From the NCBI GenBank assembly GCA_964497095.1, contig CAZCCL010000011.1, forward strand, positions 1 through 40,414: a stretch of DNA of 40,414 nt. The letters are read 5' to 3'. This stretch comes from CAVPLM01 sp964497095. Its GTDB lineage: Bacteria > Actinomycetota > Thermoleophilia > RBG-16-64-13. Made by a program: the position numbers and the translations under genes. Below are positions 19,067-28,060 of the stretch, one piece after another (position 1 is the stretch's first letter; each line of letters opens with the position of its first letter). The notes under the pieces are model-generated. The model was given only the letters and a program-made list of their open reading frames with translations, had not been told where the DNA came from and made no database searches.

Positions 19067-19549
19067 GTGTCTCGTAAAGAAGTCATCCTCACAGAAGAAG
19101 GCCTCAAGCAACTCCAAGACGAGGTCACTCATCTCTCCACGGTCAAACGCGAAGAGGTGGCCGAGCGGATCCGCGCGGCGCGCGAATTTGGCGATATCAC
19201 CGAGAACTCGGAGTACGATGACGCCAAGAACGAGCAGGCCATGCTGGAGCATCGCATCAGCCTCTTACAGGAGAAGCTGCGGCGGGCCCGGGTCATCAAA
19301 GACTCGGATATCGACACCGATAAGGTGAGCGTAGGGAGCACGGTCACTTTGCGCGACATGGATGCCGGGGAGATACGTATCTACACGCTCGTTGGCTCTG
19401 CAGAGGCCGATCCGGCAAAGGCCAGGCTTTCGAACGAATCGCCGGTGGGACAGGCTATCATCGGCGGCCGGGTGGGTGACGTCCTTACCGTGCCCGTGCC
19501 GGTGGGATCACTCCGATACGAGATTCTGGCCATCGGCAAAATGTCGTAA
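19067..19549 (+). CDS. greA: Transcription elongation factor GreA
   Basis: Stimulates RNA polymerase to cleave backtracked transcripts. The protein has 160 residues. The N-terminal coiled coil contains EEGLKQLQDEVTHL, RIRAAREFGDITENSEYDDAKNEQ (the basic and acidic tip region with the DITEN catalytic acidic pair) and a second helix. The C-terminal FKBP-like domain ends in NESPVGQAIIGGRVGDVLTV. GTG start with GGAAGG upstream. The stop overlaps the lysS ATG by one base (TAATG), so the two are translationally coupled. Confidence 0.96.
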   Translation: MSRKEVILTEEGLKQLQDEVTHLSTVKREEVAERIRAAREFGDITENSEYDDAKNEQAMLEHRISLLQEKLRRARVIKDSDIDTDKVSVGSTVTLRDMDAGEIRIYTLVGSAEADPAKARLSNESPVGQAIIGGRVGDVLTVPVPVGSLRYEILAIGKMS

Positions 19550-21087
19550 TGGACGTGTCCGGCGGATCCGCGCGCAGCGGCGAGGGCGAGGGCCTCGCGG
19601 CGGAACTGCCCGAATGGGAGCGAGACCGCCTGACCAAGGCCGAGCGGCTTCGCCGGGAGGGCGTGGAGCCCTACGCCCGGAGCTTCGGTCCCCGGACCCG
19701 GCTTGGCGACATCACCAGGCTGCATTCGAGCCTCGATCCTGGAGCGAAGGACGAGAGCGTCCACTACCGCGTGGCCGGTCGGGTCATGGCCCGCCGGGAG
19801 CACGGTAGGGCGGTCTTTCTCACTCTGCGCGACGGTTGGGACGACCTGCAGGTCTACGGCAATGTCGATACCCTCGGCGATACCTCGTTCTCCCGGCTCA
19901 CCGACATCGATGTGGGCGACATCATCGGCTGCGAAGGGCATGTCTTCCGGAGTCGGCGAGGGGAACTGGCCGTCTTCGCCAAAGACTGGACGCTACTTAC
20001 CAAGTCCCTGCGCCCTCTGCCGGAGAAGTGGCACGGTCTCACTGACCGCGAGACCCGCTACCGCCAGCGCTACATCGATCTCGTGGCAAACCCCACTGTC
20101 GCCTGGCAGCTGCAGTCGCGGGGCAAGCTGGTGTCGGCCATGCGACGCTATCTGGAAGCGCAGGGCTTCGTCGAGGTGGAGACGCCTATCCTTCAGCCCC
20201 TTCCCGGTGGAGCCCTCGCGCGACCGTTCGTGACTCACCACAACGCCCTCGACGCCGACCTCTACCTGCGTATCGCGCCTGAGCTCTATCTCAAGAGACT
20301 GCTGGTGGGCGGTTTCGACCGCATCTTCGAGATTGGGAGGAACTTCCGGAACGAGGGGATCTCTTTGGTTCACAACCCGGAGTTCACCATGATGGAGCTG
20401 TACTGGGCGTATGTGGACTACAACGCGATCATGGAACTCGTGGAGGACATGATCCCGGCTCTAGCGCTAGAAGTGATCGGCGCCACCGAGGTCGTGGTGG
20501 GGGAGAACAGCATCGAGCTCAAGCCCCCGTGGCCCAGGCGCACCGTGGACTCTCTTCTCCAGGAGTACCTGGGACTCTCGCTGGCCGAGATGCGCTCCGA
20601 CCCTCAGACCGCCGAAAGGATCCTGCACGAGCGCAAGATCGAGGTGGACAACCGGGAGACGTTCGCCACCCTGGTCGACAAAGCGCTTAAGCATGTGGTG
20701 TGGCCGGCGCTCATCCAGCCTACGTTCGCCATCGACTACCCTCTGGAACTCAGCCCTTTGGCCAAGTGCCTTCCAGACGATCCGCAATTGGTGGAACGCT
20801 TCCAGCCGATCATCGGCGGCAAAGAGATGGGCAATGCCTTCTCGGAGCTCAACGACCCTATGGACCAGCGGCGCCGGTTCGAGGAGCAGGCGCGCAACAA
20901 GGAGGCCGGAGACGAGGAAGCGCACGTGGTCGACGAGGATTTCCTGCGAGCGCTGGAGTACGGCATGCCGCCCGCCGGAGGGCTGGGCATCGGCATCGAC
21001 CGCCTGGCCATGATGTTGCTGGGGATGGAATCGATCCGAGACGTCATCCTGTTCCCGCAGTTGCGGCCCGAGCATCCGACCACCTGA
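19549..21087 (+). CDS. lysS: Lysyl-tRNA synthetase, class II
   Basis: Charges tRNA-Lys; 512 residues. An N-terminal OB-fold anticodon-binding domain (about 60-160) is followed by the class II core. Motif 1 lies near YLEAQGFVEVETPIL, motif 2 is FEIGRNFRNEGISLVHNPEF followed by TMMELY, and motif 3 is GGLGIGIDRLAMMLLG. The segment IIGGKEMGNAFSELNDP is diagnostic for LysRS. The first 25 residues (SGGSARSGEGEG) are a flexible Gly/Ser/Glu tail not seen in E. coli LysS. ATG 19549 overlaps the greA stop. Confidence 0.96.
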   Translation: MDVSGGSARSGEGEGLAAELPEWERDRLTKAERLRREGVEPYARSFGPRTRLGDITRLHSSLDPGAKDESVHYRVAGRVMARREHGRAVFLTLRDGWDDLQVYGNVDTLGDTSFSRLTDIDVGDIIGCEGHVFRSRRGELAVFAKDWTLLTKSLRPLPEKWHGLTDRETRYRQRYIDLVANPTVAWQLQSRGKLVSAMRRYLEAQGFVEVETPILQPLPGGALARPFVTHHNALDADLYLRIAPELYLKRLLVGGFDRIFEIGRNFRNEGISLVHNPEFTMMELYWAYVDYNAIMELVEDMIPALALEVIGATEVVVGENSIELKPPWPRRTVDSLLQEYLGLSLAEMRSDPQTAERILHERKIEVDNRETFATLVDKALKHVVWPALIQPTFAIDYPLELSPLAKCLPDDPQLVERFQPIIGGKEMGNAFSELNDPMDQRRRFEEQARNKEAGDEEAHVVDEDFLRALEYGMPPAGGLGIGIDRLAMMLLGMESIRDVILFPQLRPEHPTT

Positions 21088-21320
21088 ACGTCCCACTGCC
21101 TAAGCGCCCGACTACCTCAGCGCCCGATTGACCGGGCACTCGACGGTTCGACCGCCCGAAGACCTCGCCTCCCGACCAGCTGCACCCTTATGCAGGGGCG
21201 CCCTCGAGGGCGGGACCGCTTCCCCAGAAAGGCTTCGGAACAGAGTCGCGCTTCCGCCAGTCATAGAGCATGGAGGAGACTGTGGGAAGGAGGTCCGAGC
21301 CCGAGGCCGAAAGCCCATTA

Positions 21321-21329
21321 TGCTACACT
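21321..21329 (+). promoter_or_regulatory. Candidate extended -10 element upstream of mcsA
   Basis: TGCTACACT fits the TGn-TAnnnT extended -10 pattern. No -35 box is evident at the matching distance. It lies 109 bases upstream of the mcsA start. Weak evidence. Confidence 0.3.
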
Positions 21330-21355
21330 TCGGGCAGTAGGTTTTTCGACCATTC

Positions 21356-21421
21356 CCGGCACAGTGAGCGCTTTTTCATCCTACGCTCGTGCCGGTCGGC
21401 GGCGGGCCGAGGAGGTCGGCC
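21356..21421 (+). promoter_or_regulatory. Two stem-loops in the mcsA 5-prime leader
   Basis: First hairpin: CCGGCAC (21356-21362) pairs with GTGCCGG (21389-21395), and GAGCG (21366-21370) pairs with CGCTC (21384-21388), leaving a 3-base bulge and a 13-base loop. Second hairpin: GGCCGA (21405-21410) pairs with TCGGCC (21416-21421) around a GGAGG loop and ends three bases before the mcsA Shine-Dalgarno. A translational control structure is possible; this is inference. Confidence 0.4.
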
Positions 21422-21437
21422 GCGGGAGGTGTACCGG

Positions 21438-22016
21438 GTGTTTGCAGAAGAATCACCCGACTGGAATCTTGACCTCGACGGCTCGGTCGATTGTGAGCTG
21501 TGCGGTGAAGAAAAGGCGACCATGCACTTACTCAGGGTGGTGGACGGAGCAGTCACCCACACTCATCTGTGTCCCGACTGCGCGCAGAGCATAGCCGAGC
21601 AGACCGACGGCCTTGCTCTCGTGCTGGCCGTGCCCTCGGTGTTTCGCCGTCTCGCACAGGGCGTCGCCGAGACTGGGACCACCGAGACTCCCCCGTCCCA
21701 AGCTGAGGACAAGTTCTGTGGTGTCTGTGGTACCACGTTCACCGACTTCCAGGAGTCGGGTATGGTCGGTTGTCCGAACTGCTACCAGGTCTTTTCCGAC
21801 GACCTGCAGACTGCGCTGGAAAGCGAGAGCCAGCCGGTGGAGCACCTGGGCAAGATGCCCCGGCGAGGGTCCGAGAACGACACCGTGCGTCATGAGATCA
21901 TGCGTCTCCAGCGCATGTTGAGCGAACTTGTGGCCTGCGAGCGCTTCGAAGAAGCCGCAGGCGTGCGTGACCGGCTCGCCGAGCTGGGCCAGGAACTGGA
22001 AGGAGAACCCTCGTGA
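21438..22016 (+). CDS. mcsA: McsA-like zinc-finger protein with UVR domain
   Basis: In Bacillus, McsA activates the arginine kinase McsB and acts in ClpC adaptor formation. This 192-residue protein has four CxxC pairs: C19/C22, C45/C48, C94/C97 and C112/C115, giving two zinc ribbons. A UVR motif lies at about 150-186 (VRHEIMRLQRMLSELVACER, followed by FEEAAGVRDRLAEL). All cysteines are intact. I chose GTG 21438 because GGGAGG lies 8 bases before it; the open frame extends to 21270 but without McsA-like sequence. The stop overlaps the mcsB start (GTGAGC). No ctsR precedes it. Confidence 0.88.
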   Translation: MFAEESPDWNLDLDGSVDCELCGEEKATMHLLRVVDGAVTHTHLCPDCAQSIAEQTDGLALVLAVPSVFRRLAQGVAETGTTETPPSQAEDKFCGVCGTTFTDFQESGMVGCPNCYQVFSDDLQTALESESQPVEHLGKMPRRGSENDTVRHEIMRLQRMLSELVACERFEEAAGVRDRLAELGQELEGEPS

Positions 22017-23029
22017 GCGCCCCCGCACTGGCGGCCTCCGCTCTGGGGCTCTCGCGGAACGAAGCGAGTAGGCGTTTTTCTCACGCAGAGACGGTCGAGG
22101 CGCTTGAGGAGCTACGTCAGGAGATCTTCGATGCCCTGACGGGTCCGCACTGGGAGCGCCCGTGGCGCGTATACGACCTGGAGGACTTGTCCAGCGTCGA
22201 GACTATCCACTTGGTGGAACAGGGTCTGATGACGCCGACGTTCGCGGACGGCTCTGGCGAAAGCAGAGGTTTTGCCGTGTATGGGCAGGGACAGGCCTCT
22301 CTCGAGATCAACGGCGCCGATCACATACGACTGCTCGGCTTCAGGGCGGGGGAGTACCTGGGTGACCTCTGGTCGCTCTTGGCGAAGCTTGACGACCGGC
22401 TGGAGATGGACCTGACGTATGCCTTCGACGCCCACTGGGGATATCTGACCAGTCGGCCCAGTCACGCCGGCAGCGCGATGCGGGTGTACGCCACCCTGCA
22501 CGTTCCCGCCCTCATGCTGACGGGCAAGCTGGCGGGGACCGCGCTCGAGCTCGTGGCCCAGGGCCTGGCTATGACCACCCTGTGGGGTGGGGCGGGAGGT
22601 GTCGTCCAGGTTTCCAACCTGGGGAGGCAGGGTAAACCTGAGGCAGAGATACTCCAGCAAATTGAAGCAATCTCTCGAGGGATCGTGGAAAAAGAACGGT
22701 CGGTCAGGAAGATGCTTCTGCGGGATAACCCCATCCAGGCCCGGGATCATATCGGGCGTTCGCTGGGCGTGGCCCAGCACGCTTGGTCGATGTCGTTCCC
22801 GGAGGCGGTCAACGTGCTATCGGCTGCTCAAGTGGGGTTGGAGCAGGGGCTGGTCGAAGTCCCCGGGCTGCCGGCAGAGTCGATCTTCGACCTGATGACG
22901 AGGCTACAGCCTGCTCATATCGTGATGGATCATTTGGACGCAAAGATGGGCTGCTTGGAAAGCCCCGAGATAGATCAGATTCGGGCGCGACTGTTGCGCG
23001 AGAGATTCGCCGGTGCGCGCGTGCGTTAG
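22013..23029 (+). CDS. mcsB: McsB-like protein, predicted inactive arginine kinase
   Basis: Homologue of the protein-arginine kinase McsB (ATP:guanido phosphotransferase fold), 338 residues. It still aligns along its length: YAFDAHWGYLTS, MRVYATLHVPALMLTGKL, VQVSN, SVRKMLLRDN, SLGVAQHAWSM and a C-terminal IRARLLRERF. The catalytic positions are lost. The NEEDH motif reads NGADH (100-104). LTSCPTNVGTGLR reads LTSRPSHAGSAMR, so the active-site cysteine is R148. The YGEGSEA loop reads WGGAGG and is about four residues shorter. The N-terminal SSRIRLARN reads ASALGLSRN. The phosphoarginine-sensing RDxxRA reads IDQIRA. The frame is open and overlaps mcsA, so it is probably expressed as a pseudokinase or scaffold. 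Confidence 0.85.
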   Translation: MSAPALAASALGLSRNEASRRFSHAETVEALEELRQEIFDALTGPHWERPWRVYDLEDLSSVETIHLVEQGLMTPTFADGSGESRGFAVYGQGQASLEINGADHIRLLGFRAGEYLGDLWSLLAKLDDRLEMDLTYAFDAHWGYLTSRPSHAGSAMRVYATLHVPALMLTGKLAGTALELVAQGLAMTTLWGGAGGVVQVSNLGRQGKPEAEILQQIEAISRGIVEKERSVRKMLLRDNPIQARDHIGRSLGVAQHAWSMSFPEAVNVLSAAQVGLEQGLVEVPGLPAESIFDLMTRLQPAHIVMDHLDAKMGCLESPEIDQIRARLLRERFAGARVR

Positions 23030-23041
23030 TTAGAGAGGAAA

Positions 23042-25534
23042 GTGATGTTTGAAAGGTTCACAGAGCGAGCCCGACAGGTGGTCGTTTTGGCCCAGGAGGA
23101 GGCTCGAGTCCTTCGCCACAACTATATAGGGACGGAGCACCTGCTCCTCGGTCTGCTGCGCGAAGCGGATGGAGTGGCGGCCCGGGTTCTGGGCGGATTG
23201 GAGGTCAGCCTGGAAGAGGTGCGGGGAGAGGTGGCCCGCATCGTAGGTGAGGGCGACAACGAATCCCAGGGACAGATCCCCTTCACGCCTCGGGCCAAGA
23301 AGGTGCTCGAATGGGCGCTGCGGGAGGCCCTGTCGCTCGGGCACAACTACATCGGGACCGAACACATCCTGTTGGGATTGGTCCGGGAGAGCGAAGGAGT
23401 GGCCGCGCGGATCCTTAACGATCTGGAGGTAGACGCCGACCGGGTGCGCCAGGAAGTCATGCGCGTGCTGGCCGGCCCGACCCGCCGGCAGAGCCGGGGG
23501 GCCGCAGCAGGCGCCGGCGGCGAGGCCAAGGAGCGCAAGAGCTCCAAAGTCCTCGACCAGTTCGGACGCAACCTGACCAAGTACGCCGAGGAAGACAAGC
23601 TCGACCCGGTCATCGGGCGGGAGACGGAGATCGAGCGGGTCATGCAGATCCTCTCGCGTCGCACCAAGAACAACCCTGTGCTGGTGGGCGAGCCCGGGGT
23701 CGGGAAGACGGCGGTTGTGGAGGGGTTGGCGCAACGCATCGCCAGGAACGACGTGCCCAGCCTGCTCAAGGACAAGCAGATCTACACCCTCGATCTGGGG
23801 GCCTTGGTGGCCGGTTCGAAGTACCGGGGTGAGTTCGAAGAACGCCTGAAGAAGGTCATGAAGGAGATCGGCGAACGCGGCGACATCATCCTGTTCGTCG
23901 ACGAGATCCACAATCTCGTGGGGGCGGGTGCGGCCGAAGGGGCCATAGACGCGGCCTCCATCCTCAAGCCGGCCCTAGCGCGGGGAGAATTGCAGACCAT
24001 CGGGGCCACCACGCTGGATGAGTATCGCAAGCACTTGGCCAAGGATGCCGCCCTCGAGCGCCGTTTCCAGCAGATCGTCGTCAAGGAGCCGACCGTCCTC
24101 GAGACGAGGCAGATCCTCTCCGGTCTTCGTGAGCGCTATGAGGCGCATCATCGGGTGCGGATCACCGACGAGGCTCTGGAGGCTGCAGCCTACTTGGCGG
24201 ACCGGTACATCAGCGATCGGTTCCTGCCCGACAAGGCCATCGACCTGGTCGACGAGGCCGCCTCTCGGAAGCGCATCCAGAACATGTGTGCCTCCCCCGA
24301 TATGCGGGAGGTCGAGGACGCCATCCTCGACGTGCGCAAGGACAAGGAAGCGGCCATCGAGATCCAGGACTTCGAGAAAGCAGCCTCGCTGCGCGATAGG
24401 GAGCGGAAGCTGTTGAACCAGCGCAAGGAACTGGAGGACCAGTGGCGGGAGTCCGACGAGGCTGCGGAGATCTCCATCGGAGAGGACGAGATCGCGGAAG
24501 TCACCGCCATGTGGACCGGCATCCCCGTGACGAAGCTCACCGAGGCCGAGACGCACCGCTTGCTCCGGATGGAGGAGGCCCTGCACATGCGGGTCGTCGG
24601 TCAGGACGAGCCGGTGAAAGCCGTCTCCCGGGCCATCCGGCGCTCGCGCGCGGGCCTGAAGGACCCACACCGTCCCGCCGGCTCTTTCATCTTCCTCGGC
24701 CCCTCGGGCGTGGGCAAGACGGAATTGGCCCGCACCCTGGCCGAGTTCCTCTTTGGCGATGAGAGTGCGCTCATCCAGGTGGACATGTCGGAGTTCATGG
24801 AGAAGCATGCAGTGAGCCGGCTGGTAGGCTCGCCGCCCGGTTACGTGGGCTATGACGAAGGCGGCCAGCTGACGGAGTCGGTGCGCCGGCGCCCGTACTC
24901 GGTGGTGTTGCTCGACGAGATCGAGAAAGCTCATCCCGACGTGTTCAACATCCTGCTGCAGATACTCGAGGATGGCAGGCTCACGGACGCCCAGGGGCGT
25001 ACGGTGGACTTCCGCAACGCCATCATCATCATGACCTCGAACATCGGAGCCTCTACCATCTCCAAGGGCCAGACTCTGGGCTTTGGTGAGCCTGTGGAGG
25101 AGGGCGGCCTGGAATACGAGGAGATGAAGAACCGGGTCACCGGGGAGCTGAAGAAACTGTTCCGTCCGGAGTTTCTCAACCGCGTGGACGAGGTCATCGT
25201 CTTCCGTAAGCTGACTCGGCCGGAGATTACCGACATCGTCGAACTGATGATGGCCCGGGTAGAGGAACAGCTCAAGGACCGCGATATCGGTCTGGCTCTC
25301 ACTCTGGATGCGAAAGAGTTCCTCGTCAACGTCGGCTACGATCCCACCATGGGCGCGCGGCCGCTCAGGCGGGCCATCCAGCGACACGTCGAAGATCTGC
25401 TGGCCGAAGAAGTGCTTTCCGGCCGATTCCCGCGGGGCAGCACCGTGCTCTTGGACCACGAGGAGGACCATCTGACCATCTCCGAGGTCATTCTTGGAGC
25501 GCCGGACGTCCTCGTGGCCGACGAGACCAAGTAG
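23042..25534 (+). CDS. clpC: ATP-dependent Clp protease ATP-binding subunit ClpC
   Basis: Class I Clp/Hsp100 unfoldase that feeds ClpP; 830 residues. The double Clp-N repeat begins MMFERFTERARQVVVLAQEE. Both repeats hold GTEH (E32 and E107), the glutamates that in Bacillus ClpC form the two phosphoarginine pockets. The first AAA module has GEPGVGKTAVVEGL. A UVR-containing middle domain (IEIQDFEKAASLRDRE) follows. The second module has GPSGVGKTELARTL and EFMEKHAVSRLVGSPPGYVG. The C-terminal D2-small domain ends in GARPLRRAIQRHVED. The start is GTG 23042 or ATG 23045; the MMF start is shared with Bacillus ClpC. Confidence 0.97.
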   Translation: MMFERFTERARQVVVLAQEEARVLRHNYIGTEHLLLGLLREADGVAARVLGGLEVSLEEVRGEVARIVGEGDNESQGQIPFTPRAKKVLEWALREALSLGHNYIGTEHILLGLVRESEGVAARILNDLEVDADRVRQEVMRVLAGPTRRQSRGAAAGAGGEAKERKSSKVLDQFGRNLTKYAEEDKLDPVIGRETEIERVMQILSRRTKNNPVLVGEPGVGKTAVVEGLAQRIARNDVPSLLKDKQIYTLDLGALVAGSKYRGEFEERLKKVMKEIGERGDIILFVDEIHNLVGAGAAEGAIDAASILKPALARGELQTIGATTLDEYRKHLAKDAALERRFQQIVVKEPTVLETRQILSGLRERYEAHHRVRITDEALEAAAYLADRYISDRFLPDKAIDLVDEAASRKRIQNMCASPDMREVEDAILDVRKDKEAAIEIQDFEKAASLRDRERKLLNQRKELEDQWRESDEAAEISIGEDEIAEVTAMWTGIPVTKLTEAETHRLLRMEEALHMRVVGQDEPVKAVSRAIRRSRAGLKDPHRPAGSFIFLGPSGVGKTELARTLAEFLFGDESALIQVDMSEFMEKHAVSRLVGSPPGYVGYDEGGQLTESVRRRPYSVVLLDEIEKAHPDVFNILLQILEDGRLTDAQGRTVDFRNAIIIMTSNIGASTISKGQTLGFGEPVEEGGLEYEEMKNRVTGELKKLFRPEFLNRVDEVIVFRKLTRPEITDIVELMMARVEEQLKDRDIGLALTLDAKEFLVNVGYDPTMGARPLRRAIQRHVEDLLAEEVLSGRFPRGSTVLLDHEEDHLTISEVILGAPDVLVADETK

Positions 25535-25547
25535 AACGGAGCGGCCC

Positions 25548-26969
25548 ATGCCGCGCGGCAAGACCTCCTTCGTCTGCCGGGAGTGCGGCTATGCCTCCCC
25601 CGGATGGTTGGGGCGGTGCCCGGGTTGCGGTAGCTGGAACACGATAGTCGAGGAGGTCGTTCCTCCTAGCGTGCCGCGAGGCTCCGGAACGCGGGGCGCG
25701 GGCCCGCCTCCGGCGGCGCCCGCGCCCCTTCGTCTTTCCGACGTCGACCTCGGAGCCCAGACCCGCATCGATACCGGCCTGAGTGAGTTCAATCGCGTGC
25801 TGGGCGGCGGATTGGTAGCCGGTTCGGTCGTGCTGGTGGGAGGCGAACCGGGTGTAGGAAAGAGCACCCTCCTCCTACAGGCTCTGTTGGGGATGGAGGG
25901 GCGGGGCGTCGGCACGCTGCTGGTTTCGGGGGAGGAGTCACCGGCTCAGGTTAAGCTGCGCAGTACCCGGCTGGAAGGCGCGGAGAGGGGCACGGTCGAT
26001 CTGCGCCTACTCGCCGAGACCCAGACCGAGGCGGTGATCGCATCCTTGGAGCAACTGAGACCCCAGGTGTGCGTGGTCGACTCGGTGCAGACGCTCTGGT
26101 CCTCCGAGGTGGGGTCCGCTCCTGGCTCGGTCGCGCAGATCCGTGATGCCACCGCTCAGCTTCTCCGAGTGGCCAAGGCCGGAGGGACGGCCCTGGTGCT
26201 CGTCGGCCACGTGACCAAAGAAGGGGAGCTGGCCGGCCCGCGGGTGCTCGAGCACATGGTCGATGCGGTGCTCTCGTTCGAGGGGGAGAGGACCCAGCCG
26301 TTTCGCATCCTGCGGGCGGTAAAGAACCGCTTCGGGTCGACGAACGAGGTGGGCGTGTTTCAGATGGCCGAGCAAGGGTTGGTGGAAGTGCCCGACCCTT
26401 CCTCGATCTTCCTAGAAGCAGGTGACCTGCGCTCCGGGTCGGCGGTGGTGCCGGTTATGGAGGGCAGCCGTTGTCTCTTGGCCGAGGTGCAGGCGTTGGT
26501 CACGCCGAGCAACCTGGCAATGCCCCAGCGTGTGGCGAGGGGAGTGGACCGCAACCGCCTGGCTATGATCGTGGCGGTCCTCAGCCGCCGAGCTCGACTG
26601 CCGCTGCTCAAATGCGACATATTTGTTAACGTTGCAGGAGGACTGGCGCTCGAGGATCCTGCCGCGGATCTCGCGGTGGCCCTGGCGGTGGCTTCCGCCT
26701 GGCGGGACGGCGACTCCAGCCAAGGCGTGGCCGCGTTCGGGGAGGTGAGTCTCACCGGCAAGGTGCGCTATGTTCTCCAGGCGGAGAAACGTGTCCAAGA
26801 GCTTAGCCGGCGGGGGTTGCAGCGTATCCTCATCCCCGGCCGCAATGCGGAAGAGCTTACGATGCCCGGAGGAGCGCCGGCGGGAGTAGAGCTGGTGGCG
26901 GTTACAGATATCGGTCAAGCGGTGACGCAGGTGGTCAAGAACACCGAAGTAAGGAGCACCGGTGGCTAA
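25548..26969 (+). CDS. radA: DNA repair protein RadA
   Basis: Branch-migration helicase for recombination intermediates; 473 residues. An N-terminal four-cysteine zinc finger (CRECGYASPGWLGRCPGCGSW) is followed by a RecA-like ATPase: Walker A GEPGVGKST, Walker B VCVVDSVQT, and the RadA-specific VKNRFGSTNEVGVF. The C-terminal half is the Lon-protease-like domain (FVNVAGGLALEDPAADLA). ATG 25548 has GGAG seven bases upstream, so I discard the 18-codon 5-prime extension of the frame, which overlaps clpC. disA starts inside the last codons. Confidence 0.95.
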   Translation: MPRGKTSFVCRECGYASPGWLGRCPGCGSWNTIVEEVVPPSVPRGSGTRGAGPPPAAPAPLRLSDVDLGAQTRIDTGLSEFNRVLGGGLVAGSVVLVGGEPGVGKSTLLLQALLGMEGRGVGTLLVSGEESPAQVKLRSTRLEGAERGTVDLRLLAETQTEAVIASLEQLRPQVCVVDSVQTLWSSEVGSAPGSVAQIRDATAQLLRVAKAGGTALVLVGHVTKEGELAGPRVLEHMVDAVLSFEGERTQPFRILRAVKNRFGSTNEVGVFQMAEQGLVEVPDPSSIFLEAGDLRSGSAVVPVMEGSRCLLAEVQALVTPSNLAMPQRVARGVDRNRLAMIVAVLSRRARLPLLKCDIFVNVAGGLALEDPAADLAVALAVASAWRDGDSSQGVAAFGEVSLTGKVRYVLQAEKRVQELSRRGLQRILIPGRNAEELTMPGGAPAGVELVAVTDIGQAVTQVVKNTEVRSTGG

Positions 26970-28060
26970 GCGGCTCCCGGACCCAGAGGTAAGACTTGTT
27001 CGAGCCCTGAAGATGGTCGCCCCAGGAACGTTGATCCGTGAGGCGATCGACAACATCGTCAAGGCCCGGACGGGCGCCCTGCTCGTCTTTGCCGACGAGG
27101 AGGAGATCAGGCCCATGATCTCCGGCGGGATAGACATCGACGTCGGGCTCAAGCCGATGATCCTGTACGAGCTTGCCAAGATGGACGGAGCCATCCNNNN
27201 NNNNNNCCATCCTCCTGGACCGGCCCGGCAAGCACATCATCCACGCCAACGTCCAGCTGATGCCCGACTCCAGCATCGATTCCCAGGAGACCGGCACCCG
27301 TCATCGTACCGCTGAGCGGGTGGCCAAACAGATCGACGCCCTGGCCATCTCCATCTCGGCCGCCCGCGACGTGGTGACCATCTACCTGGCCGACATCCGC
27401 TACATAATGGACCCTATCCGCGTCATCCTGGACAAGGCCGACCAGGCGCTGCAGACTCTGGAGAAGTTCAAGGCCCGGCTCAACCAGGTCTCCACGTCCC
27501 TGTCGGCTCTCGAGTTCGAGGATGCGGTGACCCTCCACGACGTCCTGTCGGTGCTTCAGCGCTCGGAGATGGTGCTGATGATCGTCCAAGAGATAGAGCG
27601 GTATATCATCGAGTTGGGTACCGAGGGCCGTCTGGTGCAGCTTCAGTTGGAGGAGCTGATGGTGGACGTTCGGGAGGACCTGGCGGCGATTCTGGCGGAC
27701 TACCTGCCGGATCCGACTCCTGAGCGCTTGGAAGCAGCCCGCGAGGCCTTGGGAGCTCTACGCTCGGAGGAGTTACTCTCGCTGGCTCGGGTGGCCGAGA
27801 CCCTGGGGTGTGAAGCCAATGTCAACGCCTTGGAAAAGCACATGAGCCCCCGGGGCTACAGGATGCTGCGCAAGATCCCTCGTTTGAACGGCACTGTCAT
27901 CGAGTCTCTGGCCGCGCAATTCGGCAACGTGCGGGCTATGCTCGACGCGACGGTGGAAGAACTGACCGCGGTCGAAGGGGTAGGGATGGCCCGGGCCAAC
28001 GACATCCGCGAGGGTCTTGCACGGCTGCGGGAACTCAACCTTCTGGAACGCTACGGCTGA
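26962..28060 (+). CDS. disA: DNA integrity scanning diadenylate cyclase DisA (contains N gap)
   Basis: Makes cyclic-di-AMP from two ATP and senses branched DNA. The N-terminal DAC domain contains the DGA motif (KMDGAI) just left of the N gap, and the RHR motif (GTRHRTAERVAKQ) to its right. A helical spine follows, then a C-terminal helix-hairpin-helix DNA-binding domain (AVEGVGMARANDIREGLARL). The two sides are out of frame as printed. Both flanks carry CCATCC, and merging these copies while deleting the Ns restores DGAILLDRPGKHIIHANVQL in one frame. The gene is therefore very likely intact. GTG 26962 overlaps the radA stop by 8 bases. Confidence 0.95.
27197..27206. other. Assembly gap (10 N) inside disA
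   Basis: A run of 10 Ns flanked by identical hexamers CCATCC (27191-27196 and 27207-27212). The flanks therefore look like overlapping contig ends rather than a true gap. Confidence 0.95.

Larger units (their letters stand above)
21088..21437. other. Intergenic leader of the mcsA-mcsB-clpC cluster
   Basis: 350 bases without a credible gene. No ctsR or hrcA frame is present, and I see no heptad CtsR operator or CIRCE element. What it does hold: a 14-base palindrome CGCCCTCGAGGGCG (21199-21212), an extended -10-like element at 21321-21329, and two stem-loops next to the mcsA start, listed separately. Confidence 0.6.

Noticed and set aside
21270..21437. Longer McsA open frame
   Set aside because: No McsA-like sequence there, and a good ribosome-binding site precedes GTG 21438.
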